From Alistipes timonensis (GTDB lineage Bacteria > Bacteroidota > Bacteroidia > Bacteroidales > Muribaculaceae), in NCBI GenBank assembly GCA_023663385.1, contig JAMPHO010000005.1, positions 1 to 56,182 on the forward strand: 56,182 bases of DNA, read 5' to 3'. Position numbers and translations under genes: made by a program. Position 1 is the stretch's first letter; every line of letters starts with the position of its first letter. Under the pieces are notes generated by a model. It did no database searches and had not been told where the DNA came from. It was given only the letters and a program-made list of their open reading frames with translations. Shown piece after piece: positions 16,109-26,272 of the stretch.

Positions 16109-18460
16109 ATGGAAAGTTATACCTGGAAACGCCTGTACCGCGTCATCAAACCCATAAACTTCCGTAAAGACCTCCTGTCCGCAGCCGCCATCGCGCTGAC
16201 ACTCCCCGCCGCCTCGGCATCCATGACCGAGGGGGTTATCGTGGAGACCCCGGCCTACCGCTGGGAAGCCGACACTATTTTCCAAGGTCCGTTCAAGGCC
16301 TACGCCCCCAACAGCGAGGAGATTATTTCGGACTATTCGGCCCAGCCCGGCTATTTCATGCCGGTCGACAAGACTTGGAAGCGCCGCAATGACCTTTCGG
16401 CCTATCCGCGCCTGAGCTCGTCGAACACGCTCCACAACGCGATATACACTATGGGACTCGACGAGATGGTTAACGCCGTCGAGCCGGACTCGACCCTGCG
16501 CACCGGCAAGGAGTGGCCCGGGGTGTGGACCCGCGACGTATCCTACTCCATCATCCTCGCCATGGCCGCGCTGCAGCCCGAGGTGTCACGCATATCGCTC
16601 GAACACAAGATTTCGCCCGCAGGACGCATCATCCAGGACACCGGCTCGGGTGGAGCGTGGCCCGTAAGCTCCGACCGCCAGATTTGGGGCATTGCCGCCT
16701 TCGAGGTGTACAAAAGCACCGGCGACAAGAAATGGCTTGAAAAAATTTACCCCGTCATAAAGAACTCGCTCGAAGACGACTACCAGACAATCTACGACCC
16801 GTCGACCGGGCTCGTGCGCGGCGAGACCTCCTTCATCGACTGGCGCGAGCAGAGCTATCCCAAATGGATGCAGACCGCCGACATATACCAGAGCGAGGCC
16901 CTGGGCACCAGCGTGGTGCACGCCCAGGCCTGGCGCACACTGGCCGAAATGGCCCGCATCCTCGGCCGCGAAGCCGAAGCCGCGACCTTCGACTCCCGCG
17001 CCGACCGACTCGCCGAAGCCATAAACCGCGAACTGTGGATGGACGACAAGGGGTACTACGCCATGTACCTCTACGGCCGTGACTTCCCCATCATGAATCC
17101 CCGCGCCGAGACCCTCGGCGAGGCGCTCGCCATCCTTTACGGCGTAGCCACCCCTGAGCGCGCCCGCGTTATAGCCGCTAACAATCCCACCACCCCATTC
17201 GGCCCCGGCATATTCTTCCCGCAGATCGCCGATATGCCCCCGTACCACAACAACTCCCTCTGGCCCTGGGTGGCCGCCTATTGGACCCTTGCCAACGCCA
17301 AGGCGGGCAACGCTGAGGGGGTGATGCAGGGTATCGGCTCGATATTCCGCCCCGCGGCTCTCTTCGCCACCAACAAGGAGAATTTCGTGCTCGACAACGG
17401 CGACATCGCGACCGAGCTCAACTCCTCCAATATGCTCTGGTGCCTCTCGGGCAATATCGCCATCACGCTCAAAATGCTGTTCGGCGTCAATTATGAGGCC
17501 GACGGCCTCCGCTTCGCTCCCTTCATACCCAAGGCGATGGCCGACACCCGCTCCCTCTCCGGCCTTCGCTACCGCGACGCGGTGCTCAACATCACCGTCG
17601 AGGGTTACGGCGACCGCATACGCCGCTTCCTGCTCAACGGCAAAGAGCACGCCCCGTTCATACCCTCCGACATCAGCGGCGTGAACGATATACGCATCGT
17701 TATGGCTGACAACGAAATAGCCCCGTCGCGCGTCAACGAGACCCCCAACGTCAAAGCCCCCCTGACCCCGATCGCGTGGCTCGCCAACGATCCGGCGCTC
17801 GACGGCGAAGGCGTGCCCGTCAACAACCTGCTCCGATGGAACCCGATTGAATACATCGGCCACTACGACATCTACCGCGACGGCAAAAAGATAGCCAGCA
17901 CCCGCGAAACCTCCTACGACGCCCTGATTCCTGGCGAATACATGGTGGTGGGCGTCAGCGGCGACGGCGTGGAGAGCTTCGCCTCCGAACCTCGCTCCAA
18001 CCGCCCCGCCATCGTTGAGCAGATGCCGTCGGAGTGGACCGCCATCAAGTCGGCCGAGGCGTGCAATCTCCCCGACGCACCCGTGCTCGGCTTCCGCGGC
18101 AGCGGTTTTGCCGAGGTCGACCAGTCGACCCGAGAGCTCAAAATCCCGGTCAATATCAAGCAGGGTGGCACCTACGCCCTTACCTTCCGCTACGCCAACG
18201 GCAACGGCCCGGTCAACACCGAGAACAAATGCGCCATCCGCTCGGTCTACGTCGACGGCAAGCGCCTCGGCACCATCGTCATGCCGCAGCGCGGGGTAGG
18301 CAATTGGAACGACTGGGGCACCACCAACGTGCTTGAAACAACCATCCCCGCCGGCCGCCACGAAATAAGCGTGCGCTACACCCCGCTCGACGCCAATATG
18401 AACGGCGCGACCAACCACGCCCTGATCGACCAGCTCACCCTCACCCGCCTGCGCCCTTAA
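16109..18460 (+). CDS. Six-hairpin glycoside hydrolase with CBM-like C-terminal domain
   Basis: The 783-residue product has a signal peptide (about 1-37) and an (alpha/alpha)6-barrel domain (about 90-490). The barrel is marked by KEWPGVWTRDVSYSI (about 131-145), FIDWREQSYPKWMQTADIY (about 243-261) and PYHNNSLWPWVAAYW (about 379-393); Asp and Glu residues in these loops are candidate catalytic residues. This resembles the glycogen-debranching / GH63-like clan, but I cannot assign a GH family or substrate. A Fn3-like linker follows (about 560-630), then a beta-sandwich of about 130 residues resembling CBM35/CBM6 (VDGKRLG, NWNDWGTT, HEISVRYTPLD). It is probably periplasmic or surface-exposed and acts on alpha-linked glycans. 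The frame extends upstream to 15971, but the promoter favours 16109. Confidence 0.82.
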   Translation: MESYTWKRLYRVIKPINFRKDLLSAAAIALTLPAASASMTEGVIVETPAYRWEADTIFQGPFKAYAPNSEEIISDYSAQPGYFMPVDKTWKRRNDLSAYPRLSSSNTLHNAIYTMGLDEMVNAVEPDSTLRTGKEWPGVWTRDVSYSIILAMAALQPEVSRISLEHKISPAGRIIQDTGSGGAWPVSSDRQIWGIAAFEVYKSTGDKKWLEKIYPVIKNSLEDDYQTIYDPSTGLVRGETSFIDWREQSYPKWMQTADIYQSEALGTSVVHAQAWRTLAEMARILGREAEAATFDSRADRLAEAINRELWMDDKGYYAMYLYGRDFPIMNPRAETLGEALAILYGVATPERARVIAANNPTTPFGPGIFFPQIADMPPYHNNSLWPWVAAYWTLANAKAGNAEGVMQGIGSIFRPAALFATNKENFVLDNGDIATELNSSNMLWCLSGNIAITLKMLFGVNYEADGLRFAPFIPKAMADTRSLSGLRYRDAVLNITVEGYGDRIRRFLLNGKEHAPFIPSDISGVNDIRIVMADNEIAPSRVNETPNVKAPLTPIAWLANDPALDGEGVPVNNLLRWNPIEYIGHYDIYRDGKKIASTRETSYDALIPGEYMVVGVSGDGVESFASEPRSNRPAIVEQMPSEWTAIKSAEACNLPDAPVLGFRGSGFAEVDQSTRELKIPVNIKQGGTYALTFRYANGNGPVNTENKCAIRSVYVDGKRLGTIVMPQRGVGNWNDWGTTNVLETTIPAGRHEISVRYTPLDANMNGATNHALIDQLTLTRLRP

Positions 18461-18546
18461 AGGACGCGGCGGGTGCTCAAGCAGAGGATACATTTCTGAG
18501 GCCACAACCGAAAACCATTTAAAAATACATAAAAAAGGCGACGCAC

Positions 18547-18578
18547 CTTGGCTGTTAGCGGGGAAAGTGTTAAATTTG
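18547..18578 (+). promoter_or_regulatory. Promoter of the sigma factor operon
   Basis: CTTG (18547-18550), a 20-nt spacer and TAAATTTG (18571-18578), a perfect -7 box. Transcription would start near 18585, so the sigma factor must begin at ATG 18620, not at the in-frame TTG 18548. Confidence 0.72.
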
Positions 18579-18619
18579 AAGCAGATTACTACCCCGCATA
18601 CAGACTATCATACACAGGG

Positions 18620-19180
18620 ATGTCGAAAGAAACGCCTCAGGAGAACCAGGAACTTATCGGCAGGTTGCGCGAACCCGCGACCTGCCGCGCCGCGTTCAAC
18701 GAGGTTATGAAGCTCTATTCCGAGCCCCTCTACTGGCAGATACGCCGCATGGTGCAGAGCCATGACGACGCCTCCGACATCCTCCAGAACACATTCCTAA
18801 AAGCCTGGCAGTCAATCGACCAGTTCCGCGGCGACGCGCGCCTGTCGACCTGGCTCCATAAAATAGCCATCAACGAAAGCCTCACCCACCTCGCCCGCGA
18901 GCGCAAGCGCCTGAGCGTCAGCCTCGACGATGAGGAGGGGCGATTGGCCGACCTCATCGAGGCCGACGAGTGGACCGACGGCGAAGCCCTCGCCAAAGAG
19001 CTCCGCAAAGCCGTCGCCACCCTCCCCGAGAAGCAGCGCCTGGTGTTCAATATGAAGTACTTCGACGATATGAAGTACGAGCAGATTTCCGAAATCCTCG
19101 GCACCACCGTCGGCGCCCTCAAAGCCTCCTACCACCTGGCCACCCGCAAAATCGAAGCCTACTTCGCCGCCCGCCAGTAA
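18620..19180 (+). CDS. ECF-type RNA polymerase sigma factor
   Basis: The 186-residue product has the two sigma-70 domains of group 4 (ECF) factors. Region 2 (about 25-95) includes the DASDILQNTFLKAWQSID helix and region 2.4 around RLSTWLHKIAINE. Region 4 (about 130-182) includes LPEKQRLVFNMKYFDDMKY and the helix-turn-helix EQISEILGTTVGALKASYH. It directs RNA polymerase to a private promoter set. The next two genes encode a single-TM protein and a Spy/CpxP-like periplasmic protein, the usual sigma / membrane partner / periplasmic helper order seen in Bacteroidota, so envelope stress is the likely input. Confidence 0.93.
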   Translation: MSKETPQENQELIGRLREPATCRAAFNEVMKLYSEPLYWQIRRMVQSHDDASDILQNTFLKAWQSIDQFRGDARLSTWLHKIAINESLTHLARERKRLSVSLDDEEGRLADLIEADEWTDGEALAKELRKAVATLPEKQRLVFNMKYFDDMKYEQISEILGTTVGALKASYHLATRKIEAYFAARQ

Positions 19181-19399
19181 CCACTTCGCCAGGTGAAGCG
19201 AGCCTAAGCGAGCGGCATCCCCTCCTATTAGAAAATCTACTTTAAAATTTTCCTCTTTTTTTTCGCGGGGGCGCTAAACCTTTGCGCGGGGGCGCAGTCA
19301 AAAAGGTGCGACGGCGCGGAACGGGTGCTCCCGACGCGGACGCCGCGATACAACGCCGAGTTACGCGAAACAAGGCTTTTGTGCTTCAAAAACAACGAG

Positions 19400-19846
19400 A
19401 TGAGAAAAGAAAGCGACATACTGGAGAAGGCCGGACGGCGCGACGGAATGACCGTGCCGGAGGGGTTCTTTGAATCCTTCGCCGAGCAGATGGCATCGCG
19501 GCTCCCCGAAAATCCCGCCGCGGAGCGCCCGGCAGTGCTCCGCCCGAAAACGACGTGGCAGCGCGTGCGCCCGTACGTCTATATGGCGGCGATGTTCGCG
19601 GGCATATGGTGCATGCTCAAGATGTTCACGATGATGACCCCCTCGGCCGGGGTCGATCTCTCGATCGAAAACAACAAGGTGCTCTCCAGCGCCCTCAGCG
19701 ACGAGCACTTCATCTACGACTACATCAACGACGACATCTCAAGCCGCGAGGTGTGGGAGGAGATGTACGAAGACTCCATCGACGTCGAGGAGGTGATTTC
19801 CGACGACGCGCTCCTCGCCGAGCCGGCGCCCGAAATCGAAGATTAA
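19400..19846 (+). CDS. Single-TM protein, putative sigma-factor partner
   Basis: The 148-residue product (ATG 19400) has a cytoplasmic N-terminal part of about 55 residues, one transmembrane helix (about 55-75, VYMAAMFAGIWCMLKMFTMM) and a very acidic C-terminal part rich in Asp and Glu. The N-terminal MTVPEGFFESFAEQM segment resembles the short sigma-binding region of Bacteroidota anti-sigma-like proteins, but no zinc-binding HxxxCxxC motif is present. Because it follows the ECF sigma gene and precedes a Spy-like gene, a role as anti-sigma or sensor is likely, by inference. The 219 bp between it and the sigma gene is unusually long for an operon and carries a T-run and a weak promoter-like box at 19277-19284. 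Confidence 0.7.
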   Translation: MRKESDILEKAGRRDGMTVPEGFFESFAEQMASRLPENPAAERPAVLRPKTTWQRVRPYVYMAAMFAGIWCMLKMFTMMTPSAGVDLSIENNKVLSSALSDEHFIYDYINDDISSREVWEEMYEDSIDVEEVISDDALLAEPAPEIED

Positions 19847-19873
19847 CGAACAAGTATCCACCAAACGCAGCAT

Positions 19874-20353
19874 ATGAAGAAGCTGATACTCATAGCTATT
19901 ATGGTGATGGCCGCGGTAGCGCCGTCAGCCCTGGCGCAAGGTAAGAACGCGCGCCAGCAATGGATGTCGGAGATGCGCCAGTACAAGCGCGCCTACCTCG
20001 CCAAGGAGCTCGACCTCACCAAGGAACAGCAGAACAAATTCTTCCCCCTCTATGAGGCGATGGAGGATGAGTGCGCCCGACTCGACGAGGACACCCGCCT
20101 CATGGAGCGACGCATAGCCGACGCCAGCGACGCGACCGACCTCGAATACGAGAAAGCCGCCGACACAATGTACGACACCAAGGTGCGCCAGGCCGAAATC
20201 GAAAAGGAATACGCCGCGAAATTCAAGGAGGTGCTGTCGGCAAAGCAGTATTTCAACCTCAAGGATGCCGACCGCAAGTTCGCCCGCGATATGATGCGCC
20301 AGCACCACCGCCTCCGCGGCAACGCCCGCGCGGCGGAAAAAGCCCGGGAATAA
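19874..20353 (+). CDS. Spy/CpxP-like periplasmic protein
   Basis: The 159-residue product has a clear signal peptide (about 1-22, ending ALA-Q). The mature protein is entirely helical and charged, with the LTKEQQNKFFPLYEAMEDE segment (about 48-66) recalling the LTxxQ motif of the Spy/CpxP/LTXXQ family of periplasmic chaperones and stress sensors. Arg/Lys and Asp/Glu alternate, as expected of a cradle-shaped helical dimer. It is 27 bp after the single-TM gene and is the third gene of the sigma operon. A long GC hairpin follows at 20506-20540. Confidence 0.78.
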   Translation: MKKLILIAIMVMAAVAPSALAQGKNARQQWMSEMRQYKRAYLAKELDLTKEQQNKFFPLYEAMEDECARLDEDTRLMERRIADASDATDLEYEKAADTMYDTKVRQAEIEKEYAAKFKEVLSAKQYFNLKDADRKFARDMMRQHHRLRGNARAAEKARE

Positions 20354-20505
20354 TCCCGGAAACCGCGGTCGGGCGGTAAACTTTCACTGCCCCGTGGCCG
20401 TTATCAGTTTGTCGGACCGACTCCGGCATTCCGCCCCCAGCGGGCACCTTAACGCTAAAGCTCAATAATAAAACAGTATATTTTTCAAAAAACCTTTCAA
20501 AACCA

Positions 20506-20540
20506 GCGGGGACTCCGGGAACCAACCCCGGGGTCCCCGC
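20506..20540 (+). terminator. Long GC-rich hairpin, terminator or leader element
   Basis: GCGGGGACTCCGGG (20506-20519) pairs with CCCGGGGTCCCCGC (20527-20540), 14 bp with one G-U pair. GAAGTTTTG follows, so a short T-run begins 4 nt after the stem. It lies 150 bp after the Spy-like gene and 33 bp before the alpha-2-macroglobulin start, and could either end the sigma operon or act in the leader of the next gene. Confidence 0.55.
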
Positions 20541-20572
20541 GAAGTTTTGATGAATGCCACCCCCACTCCACT

Positions 20573-23500
20573 ATGGCGAAAAAACTGTTACTGACACTGA
20601 ACCTGTTGCTACTGATCGGTATGTCACTTTTCTCCCAGACCACGAAGCCCGACTTCGCTTTCCCGCAAAAAGTCGAGAAAAACGCCGAAGCCGACCTTCG
20701 GAAAGCCCTGAAGGCAGACAACGGTCCCTTGGCGCTCAACGCCCTGGTGCGCCTCGCGCTCGCCAAGACCGCCATCGACGCCGACTCGCTCGCCCCGGCT
20801 ATCAGCATAGTGGAGAGCGCGGCTGCCGAAATCTCCGACCCGGCGGCCAAGGGTCTCATCAAAACCCTCGAAGCCACGCTCTACCGAAACGCCTACGCCT
20901 CAAACTCCTATAAATATAACCGCCGCCCCACACTTGGCGGCGAACCCGTCGGCGACTACACCCTGTGGAGCCGCGACCAGTTCCAAGCCAAAGTCGAGGA
21001 GCTCACCCGCGACGCGCTCTCCCATAGCGACGCGCTCCGAGCCGTGCCCCTGCGCGACTACTCGGCGGCGCTCGAATACGGCAAGACCGCGACGCGCTTC
21101 TATCCCTCGGTATATGACTTCGCCGTAAGCAAAGGTATCGAAAACCTCGTGGCCTTCGACAACGGCGAGAGCGTGCTCAACCCCGCCATACTCGACCGCC
21201 CGCTGGACAAGGCGCTGTATCCCAACCTCCCCGGCTCGCCTATGAACAGCATTCTCAACGCCTACCGCTCCTGGGCAGAGACCCGGGCCGATGACGGCGC
21301 GGCGCTGGCGATGATCCAAGTTGATATGCTCCGCTACATCGGCAGCCACCTCTTCGGCGACGACACCGCCAAACCCCTTGACAACAAATTCTTAGCGCTT
21401 TACCGCGAGAACGCCGGGGCGGAATACGCCGGGGCGTACCTCCTCGCGGCAGCAACCCCGGAATACGGTACCCCGGAAAGCCGGGAATACTACACCGCCC
21501 TGAAATCCTTCATAGAGGAGCACCCGGGCTTCTACGACATCAACGCCGCCAAGAACCGCCTCAACGAAATCAGCCGACGCCGCATATCGCTCCGCTTCCC
21601 CGAAATATGCGCCCCAGGCCGCGAGTTTGAAATCGAGGCCGACGGCACCAACCTCGGCGAGGCAACCATAAAGTTCTACGACGTGACCCGCGCCATGGCC
21701 GGAAAAGAGGACGACAATTATGTAAGCTACAAAGCGTTAGGCACCCCCAAGGACTCCATAGTTGTGCGTTTCAACGGGGAGACCCCCTTCCGCCAACAGG
21801 TGAAGGTGAAGCACTCGTTCAAAAAAGAGGGACGCTACGCCGTGGTAGCCACATATAAGGGCGTGCGGAACACCGACAACGTGCGCGCCATGCGCTGCAC
21901 GAATCTCTCCGGGGCATCGGTCGCCACCGACGGCCGACGCTCCGTGGTAGCCGTCGATGTTGTCAGCGGAGCGCCGCGAAAAGGGGTCGAAGCCCTATTC
22001 CGCCCCTGGAGCCGCCGCTCGGGCTACACGCTCCAGCCGGGCCGCACCGACTCGCTCGGCATCCTCGACATCAAGACCGACGAATACGGCTCCGTGATTA
22101 TCCGCGACGGCAAGGATACCTACGCCGCCGATTTCAACCTGGCCACATTCCATAAGCCCGGCGAAGGGAACCGCTATACCTCGGCCATCAACACCTCCCT
22201 GGCCCTTTACCGCCCGGGCGACACCGCGGCGTTCAGCATAGTGGTGTTCGAGCGCGACAAGGAGGGTAACCGCCGCCCGGCTGTCAATCTCCCCTTGACC
22301 ATCAAGCTCCGCGACGCCGGATACCAGGAACGCGCCACGCTGAACCTCACAACCGACGACTGGGGCCGCGCCGAAGGCTCATTCGACCTCCCCGAGGAGG
22401 GGCTCACCGGCAACTTCTCGCTCCTCGCCACCTCCGGCGACGAGCATATCGGCAATAACTCATTCACCGTCAGCGACTACAAGCTCCCGACTTTCGCCGT
22501 CGAGGTCACCTCCGTCACTCCCCCCGCGGACCTCTCCAAACCCGCCATAATCAAGGGAAAGGCCGCGACATTCGCCGGGTTCCCGGTGGCCGACGCCAAG
22601 GTTAAGGCCGACCTCACCGTGCGCACCGGCGTATGGTTCTGGAGCCGCACCTCCCCGGTATTCCGCCGCGTAGAGGCTGTCACCGACCGCGACGGCTCCT
22701 TCACTCTAGAAGTTCCCGCCGAGGCCATTCAGAGCTCCCCCGCCCCCGAGGGCCTCTTCCTGTGCGACATCGCGGTGACCTCGGCCGATGGTGAGACCCA
22801 GACCGCCGACGCCTCCTTCTCCCGCGGGAAGGCTTACGCCATCAGCACCTCCATACCCCGCCTGATAAACCTCGACAAGCCCGTGGCCGCGAAGGTCGAG
22901 CTGCTTGACGCTCTCGGCGAGTCGCGCCCCGACACCCTGCGCTACACCATCGCCGCCGCCGACACAGCCGCCGCGTTCACCCCCCGCACGGGCACCATAC
23001 CCACCGGCTCGGTGGCCTCGATAATCAGCGACCTCCCAGTAGGCACCTACAAGTTAGCGTTCTCGACCGCCGACCCGGCCACCGCCGACCCTGTCGACGG
23101 CCTCGAAATAATCGTATACCGCTCCGACTCACCCATATGCCCTGTCGACGCTCCGCTGTGGATTCCCGAGTCCAACGTAGTGGCCGACGAGTCGGGTATG
23201 GCCCACTTCCTTGTAGGGAGCAATGTGGCTGACGCCAACGTGCTGCTCACACTCACCGACCACCGCGGGCATCTCTACGAGCAGAAATGGCTCCGCCCGA
23301 AGCGGGGCGTTCACCCCGTGAGCGTGATTCTTCTGCATGGCGTACCATCGTGCTCCATCCAGCTCAACTGCGTGCGCGACTGCCAGAGCTTCAACGGCCG
23401 CGTCACAGTTTCCTCCGCGGCCTCCACACAGGCTATAAAGGTCAAAATCGAAACCTTCCGCGACAAGGTGACCCCCGGCGACACCGAGAAGCTCACCCTC

Positions 23501-26245
23501 CGCGTGATTCCCGAGAACGGGGCCAAGGCCGAGAGCGCCATGATTCTCGATATGAGCAACAAGGCTATCGACGTGCTGCAAAGCAACCCGCTGTCGTTCT
23601 GCTCGTTCTACACCTACCCGCAGTCGGCCTCCTGGAACGGCTTCACGTTCGACTCCTCTTATTTCAGCTACACCTCGCAATTCAAATATCTGAAAACCAT
23701 CACCCTTGACGCTCCCGACTTCAACACCTACGGGCGCCGTCTCGGTTGGCCCCAGATCATGATCCGAGGCATCGCCACTTCACGGATGATGATGAAGGCC
23801 GGAGCCGTTAAAGATGAAGCGGCAGTAGAGGAAATCGAGGATTGTTCCGTGGTGAGAGAGGCCAAGATGGCCGCTCCCGCGATGGCCGCTGGTGCCGACA
23901 ACGGCCTGTCGGAATCCGTCACGGTAAGCTATGACGCCGCTGCCGAAGAAGAGGTAGCCGAATCGGAGTCCGGGGCCGGCGACGAGCCCTCCAAGCGGGC
24001 CGAAACCTACCGCCCGTCAGAAATCCCCCTGGCATTCTTCCGCCCGACGCTCACCACCGCCCCCGACGGCACACTGACGGCTGAATACACAGTACCCGAC
24101 GCTAACACCACCTGGCTGCTCCGCGCCCTGGCCTACAACCGCGATATGCTCTTCGCCACCGCGCAAGCCGACATCGTGGCCTCCAAGCCTCTGATGGTCA
24201 ACGGCAACGCGCCCCGTTTCCTCCGCATAGGCGACCAGGCAGAAATCGCCGCGACGGTCATGAACAACACCGATTCGGCGCTGACCGTCAACGTGGCGCT
24301 CTCGCTCTCGGCATCCGGCACCGGCCAACTGATTACCAAGACGGAGACCCCCGTGACCCTCGAACCCCGCGCCTCCAAGGCCCTCACACTCCCCGTGACC
24401 GCGCCTTCCGACGCCCCGGGTGTCATATTCCGAGTGATGGGCACCGCCGCCAACTTCTCCGACGGCGAGCAGAGCCTCATTGCCGTGCTCCCAGCAGAGC
24501 AGGATGTCGTGGAGTCGGAGATGTTCTACATCGCGCCCGACCAGGCTAACTTCACCCTCCCCCTCCCCGGCGCCGGGAAAAATTCGCGGGTGATGCTCTC
24601 CTTCACCGAAAACCCGACATGGGAGGTAGTTTCGGCTCTTCCCGGACTCCGCGAAGGCTCGATCAACTCCTCCAACGAAGCCGCCGCGGCGCTTCTCTCA
24701 GCCGCCGTGGCCGACGGGCTTATGCGCGACAACCCCGAGATTGCCCGCGCGTTGCGCCGCTGGGCCGAGAACCCCGGCGACTCGGCGCTCATCTCGAAGC
24801 TCGACAAGGACTCGCAGCTCAAACAGATGCTCCTGAGCTCAACCCCCTGGGTGCAGGCATCGCTCTCCGACACCGAGCGGATGCAGCGCCTCACCCTGCT
24901 CCTCAACAGCAAGAACACCGCCAAGGTAATCGAGAAAGCGATCGCCGACCTGCGCAAGACAGCAGCCCCCGACGGCGGCTGGTACTGGACGGCGCAGTAT
25001 CCCCGCGTATCCGAGTGGTCCACCTATAATATAATGGGTATGCTCGGCGACCTCAAACGCCTCGGCTGGCTCCCCGACAACAAGGACCTCGCCAAAATGA
25101 TCGCCGACGCTTGTGCCTATATGGACCGCGAGGTGGCCCGCGACTTCGCCAAATACCCCAAGGCCGACTACTCGCGGTATGTGTTGACCCGCGACTTCTT
25201 CAAGGATGAGCGCCGCTCGGCCGCGGCCCGCCGCGTCACCGACTCGCAGGTGCAGAAATGCATCGCGTCGTGGAAGGAGCACAACGTGGCCCAAAAGGCC
25301 GTCGATGCCCTGATCCTCAACTCCAACGGCTACAACGCCACCGCCCGACAGATTCTCGCCTCGCTCCGCGAGTACGCCACCTCGACCCCGCAGAAGGGTA
25401 TGTGGTGGGCACAGCTCAACGATATGTGGTTCTGGTCGTTCGACAAAATCGGCATCACATCCATAATACTCGACGCTTTCGCCGCCGTAGAGCCGGACGC
25501 CGCCGACATCGACAAGATACGCCAGTGGCTCATACTCCAGAAGCAGAATTGCGACTGGGGGACCTCCGTAGTCACCTCGCAGGTGGTGGCCTCCATACTC
25601 TCCTCCGGCAGCAAATGGACAGTCAACCCCTCCGGCACCGTGATCCGCGTAAGGGGCGAGATTGTCGAGGCCCCGGTTAAGGAGATGGCATCCTGCTCGT
25701 TCACCGCACCTATCACCCCGCTCCTGGGGAAAGCCGCCGAACTGACCATCGACCGCCAGGCCGACTACCCCTCGTTCGGCGCCGTGGTGACCCTCCGCGA
25801 GGCCACGATGAGCGAACTGCGCCCCGCGGCTTGTGACCAGCTCGCCATTGGGAAATCCCTCTCGGTCTACAATGGTTCGGCCTGGATGCCCGGCGACCGC
25901 TTTAAGGTAGGTGACCGCGTGCGAGTCGAGCTGACCCTCACAGTGGGCGAGGATATGGACTATGTGGTAATCAACGACAAGCGCGCCGCCGGGCTCGAAC
26001 CCGCGTCGCAACTCCCCGAGCCCATCTGGGCCGAAGGCCTCTGCTTCTACCGCGAAAACCGCGACTCGCAGACCAACATCTTCATCGACCACCTGCCCAA
26101 GGGCACCTACCGCCTCAGCTACGAACTCTTCGCCGCCCAGGCCGGCGACTTCACCTCCGGCGCCGCCCAGGCGCAGAGCCAGTACAACCCGCGCATAGCC
26201 GCCCACTCGGCAGGCGCGAAAATAACAATCGCGCCTCTCGACTGA
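20573..26245 (+). CDS. Alpha-2-macroglobulin family protein
   Basis: The 1890-residue product has a signal peptide (about 1-21, no lipobox Cys). An N-terminal helical and Bacteroidota-specific region is followed by macroglobulin-type beta domains, including the MG2-like motif LYRPGDTAAFSIVVFERD (about 543-560) and the A2M-domain segment PDGTLTAEYTVPDANTTWLL (about 1165-1185). An alpha/alpha-toroid follows (about 1360-1680). The thioester CxEQ motif expected near 1360 is absent: the aligned stretch reads REGSINSSNEAAAALL. Bacterial A2Ms trap or resist foreign proteases in the periplasm; without the thioester, covalent trapping is not expected. Its 33-bp distance from a terminator-like hairpin suggests its own transcription. 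The GHL10 gene follows after 27 bp. Confidence 0.9.
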   Translation: MAKKLLLTLNLLLLIGMSLFSQTTKPDFAFPQKVEKNAEADLRKALKADNGPLALNALVRLALAKTAIDADSLAPAISIVESAAAEISDPAAKGLIKTLEATLYRNAYASNSYKYNRRPTLGGEPVGDYTLWSRDQFQAKVEELTRDALSHSDALRAVPLRDYSAALEYGKTATRFYPSVYDFAVSKGIENLVAFDNGESVLNPAILDRPLDKALYPNLPGSPMNSILNAYRSWAETRADDGAALAMIQVDMLRYIGSHLFGDDTAKPLDNKFLALYRENAGAEYAGAYLLAAATPEYGTPESREYYTALKSFIEEHPGFYDINAAKNRLNEISRRRISLRFPEICAPGREFEIEADGTNLGEATIKFYDVTRAMAGKEDDNYVSYKALGTPKDSIVVRFNGETPFRQQVKVKHSFKKEGRYAVVATYKGVRNTDNVRAMRCTNLSGASVATDGRRSVVAVDVVSGAPRKGVEALFRPWSRRSGYTLQPGRTDSLGILDIKTDEYGSVIIRDGKDTYAADFNLATFHKPGEGNRYTSAINTSLALYRPGDTAAFSIVVFERDKEGNRRPAVNLPLTIKLRDAGYQERATLNLTTDDWGRAEGSFDLPEEGLTGNFSLLATSGDEHIGNNSFTVSDYKLPTFAVEVTSVTPPADLSKPAIIKGKAATFAGFPVADAKVKADLTVRTGVWFWSRTSPVFRRVEAVTDRDGSFTLEVPAEAIQSSPAPEGLFLCDIAVTSADGETQTADASFSRGKAYAISTSIPRLINLDKPVAAKVELLDALGESRPDTLRYTIAAADTAAAFTPRTGTIPTGSVASIISDLPVGTYKLAFSTADPATADPVDGLEIIVYRSDSPICPVDAPLWIPESNVVADESGMAHFLVGSNVADANVLLTLTDHRGHLYEQKWLRPKRGVHPVSVILLHGVPSCSIQLNCVRDCQSFNGRVTVSSAASTQAIKVKIETFRDKVTPGDTEKLTLRVIPENGAKAESAMILDMSNKAIDVLQSNPLSFCSFYTYPQSASWNGFTFDSSYFSYTSQFKYLKTITLDAPDFNTYGRRLGWPQIMIRGIATSRMMMKAGAVKDEAAVEEIEDCSVVREAKMAAPAMAAGADNGLSESVTVSYDAAAEEEVAESESGAGDEPSKRAETYRPSEIPLAFFRPTLTTAPDGTLTAEYTVPDANTTWLLRALAYNRDMLFATAQADIVASKPLMVNGNAPRFLRIGDQAEIAATVMNNTDSALTVNVALSLSASGTGQLITKTETPVTLEPRASKALTLPVTAPSDAPGVIFRVMGTAANFSDGEQSLIAVLPAEQDVVESEMFYIAPDQANFTLPLPGAGKNSRVMLSFTENPTWEVVSALPGLREGSINSSNEAAAALLSAAVADGLMRDNPEIARALRRWAENPGDSALISKLDKDSQLKQMLLSSTPWVQASLSDTERMQRLTLLLNSKNTAKVIEKAIADLRKTAAPDGGWYWTAQYPRVSEWSTYNIMGMLGDLKRLGWLPDNKDLAKMIADACAYMDREVARDFAKYPKADYSRYVLTRDFFKDERRSAAARRVTDSQVQKCIASWKEHNVAQKAVDALILNSNGYNATARQILASLREYATSTPQKGMWWAQLNDMWFWSFDKIGITSIILDAFAAVEPDAADIDKIRQWLILQKQNCDWGTSVVTSQVVASILSSGSKWTVNPSGTVIRVRGEIVEAPVKEMASCSFTAPITPLLGKAAELTIDRQADYPSFGAVVTLREATMSELRPAACDQLAIGKSLSVYNGSAWMPGDRFKVGDRVRVELTLTVGEDMDYVVINDKRAAGLEPASQLPEPIWAEGLCFYRENRDSQTNIFIDHLPKGTYRLSYELFAAQAGDFTSGAAQAQSQYNPRIAAHSAGAKITIAPLD

Positions 26246-26272
26246 ATCTGACATACCCCGACATACAACGAA

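Noticed and set aside
16586..18505. A 639-codon open frame antisense to the glycosidase gene.
   Set aside because: High-GC codon use leaves long antisense frames open. The translation is Gly/Ala/Val/His-rich without motifs, while the plus-strand product has clear family motifs and a promoter.
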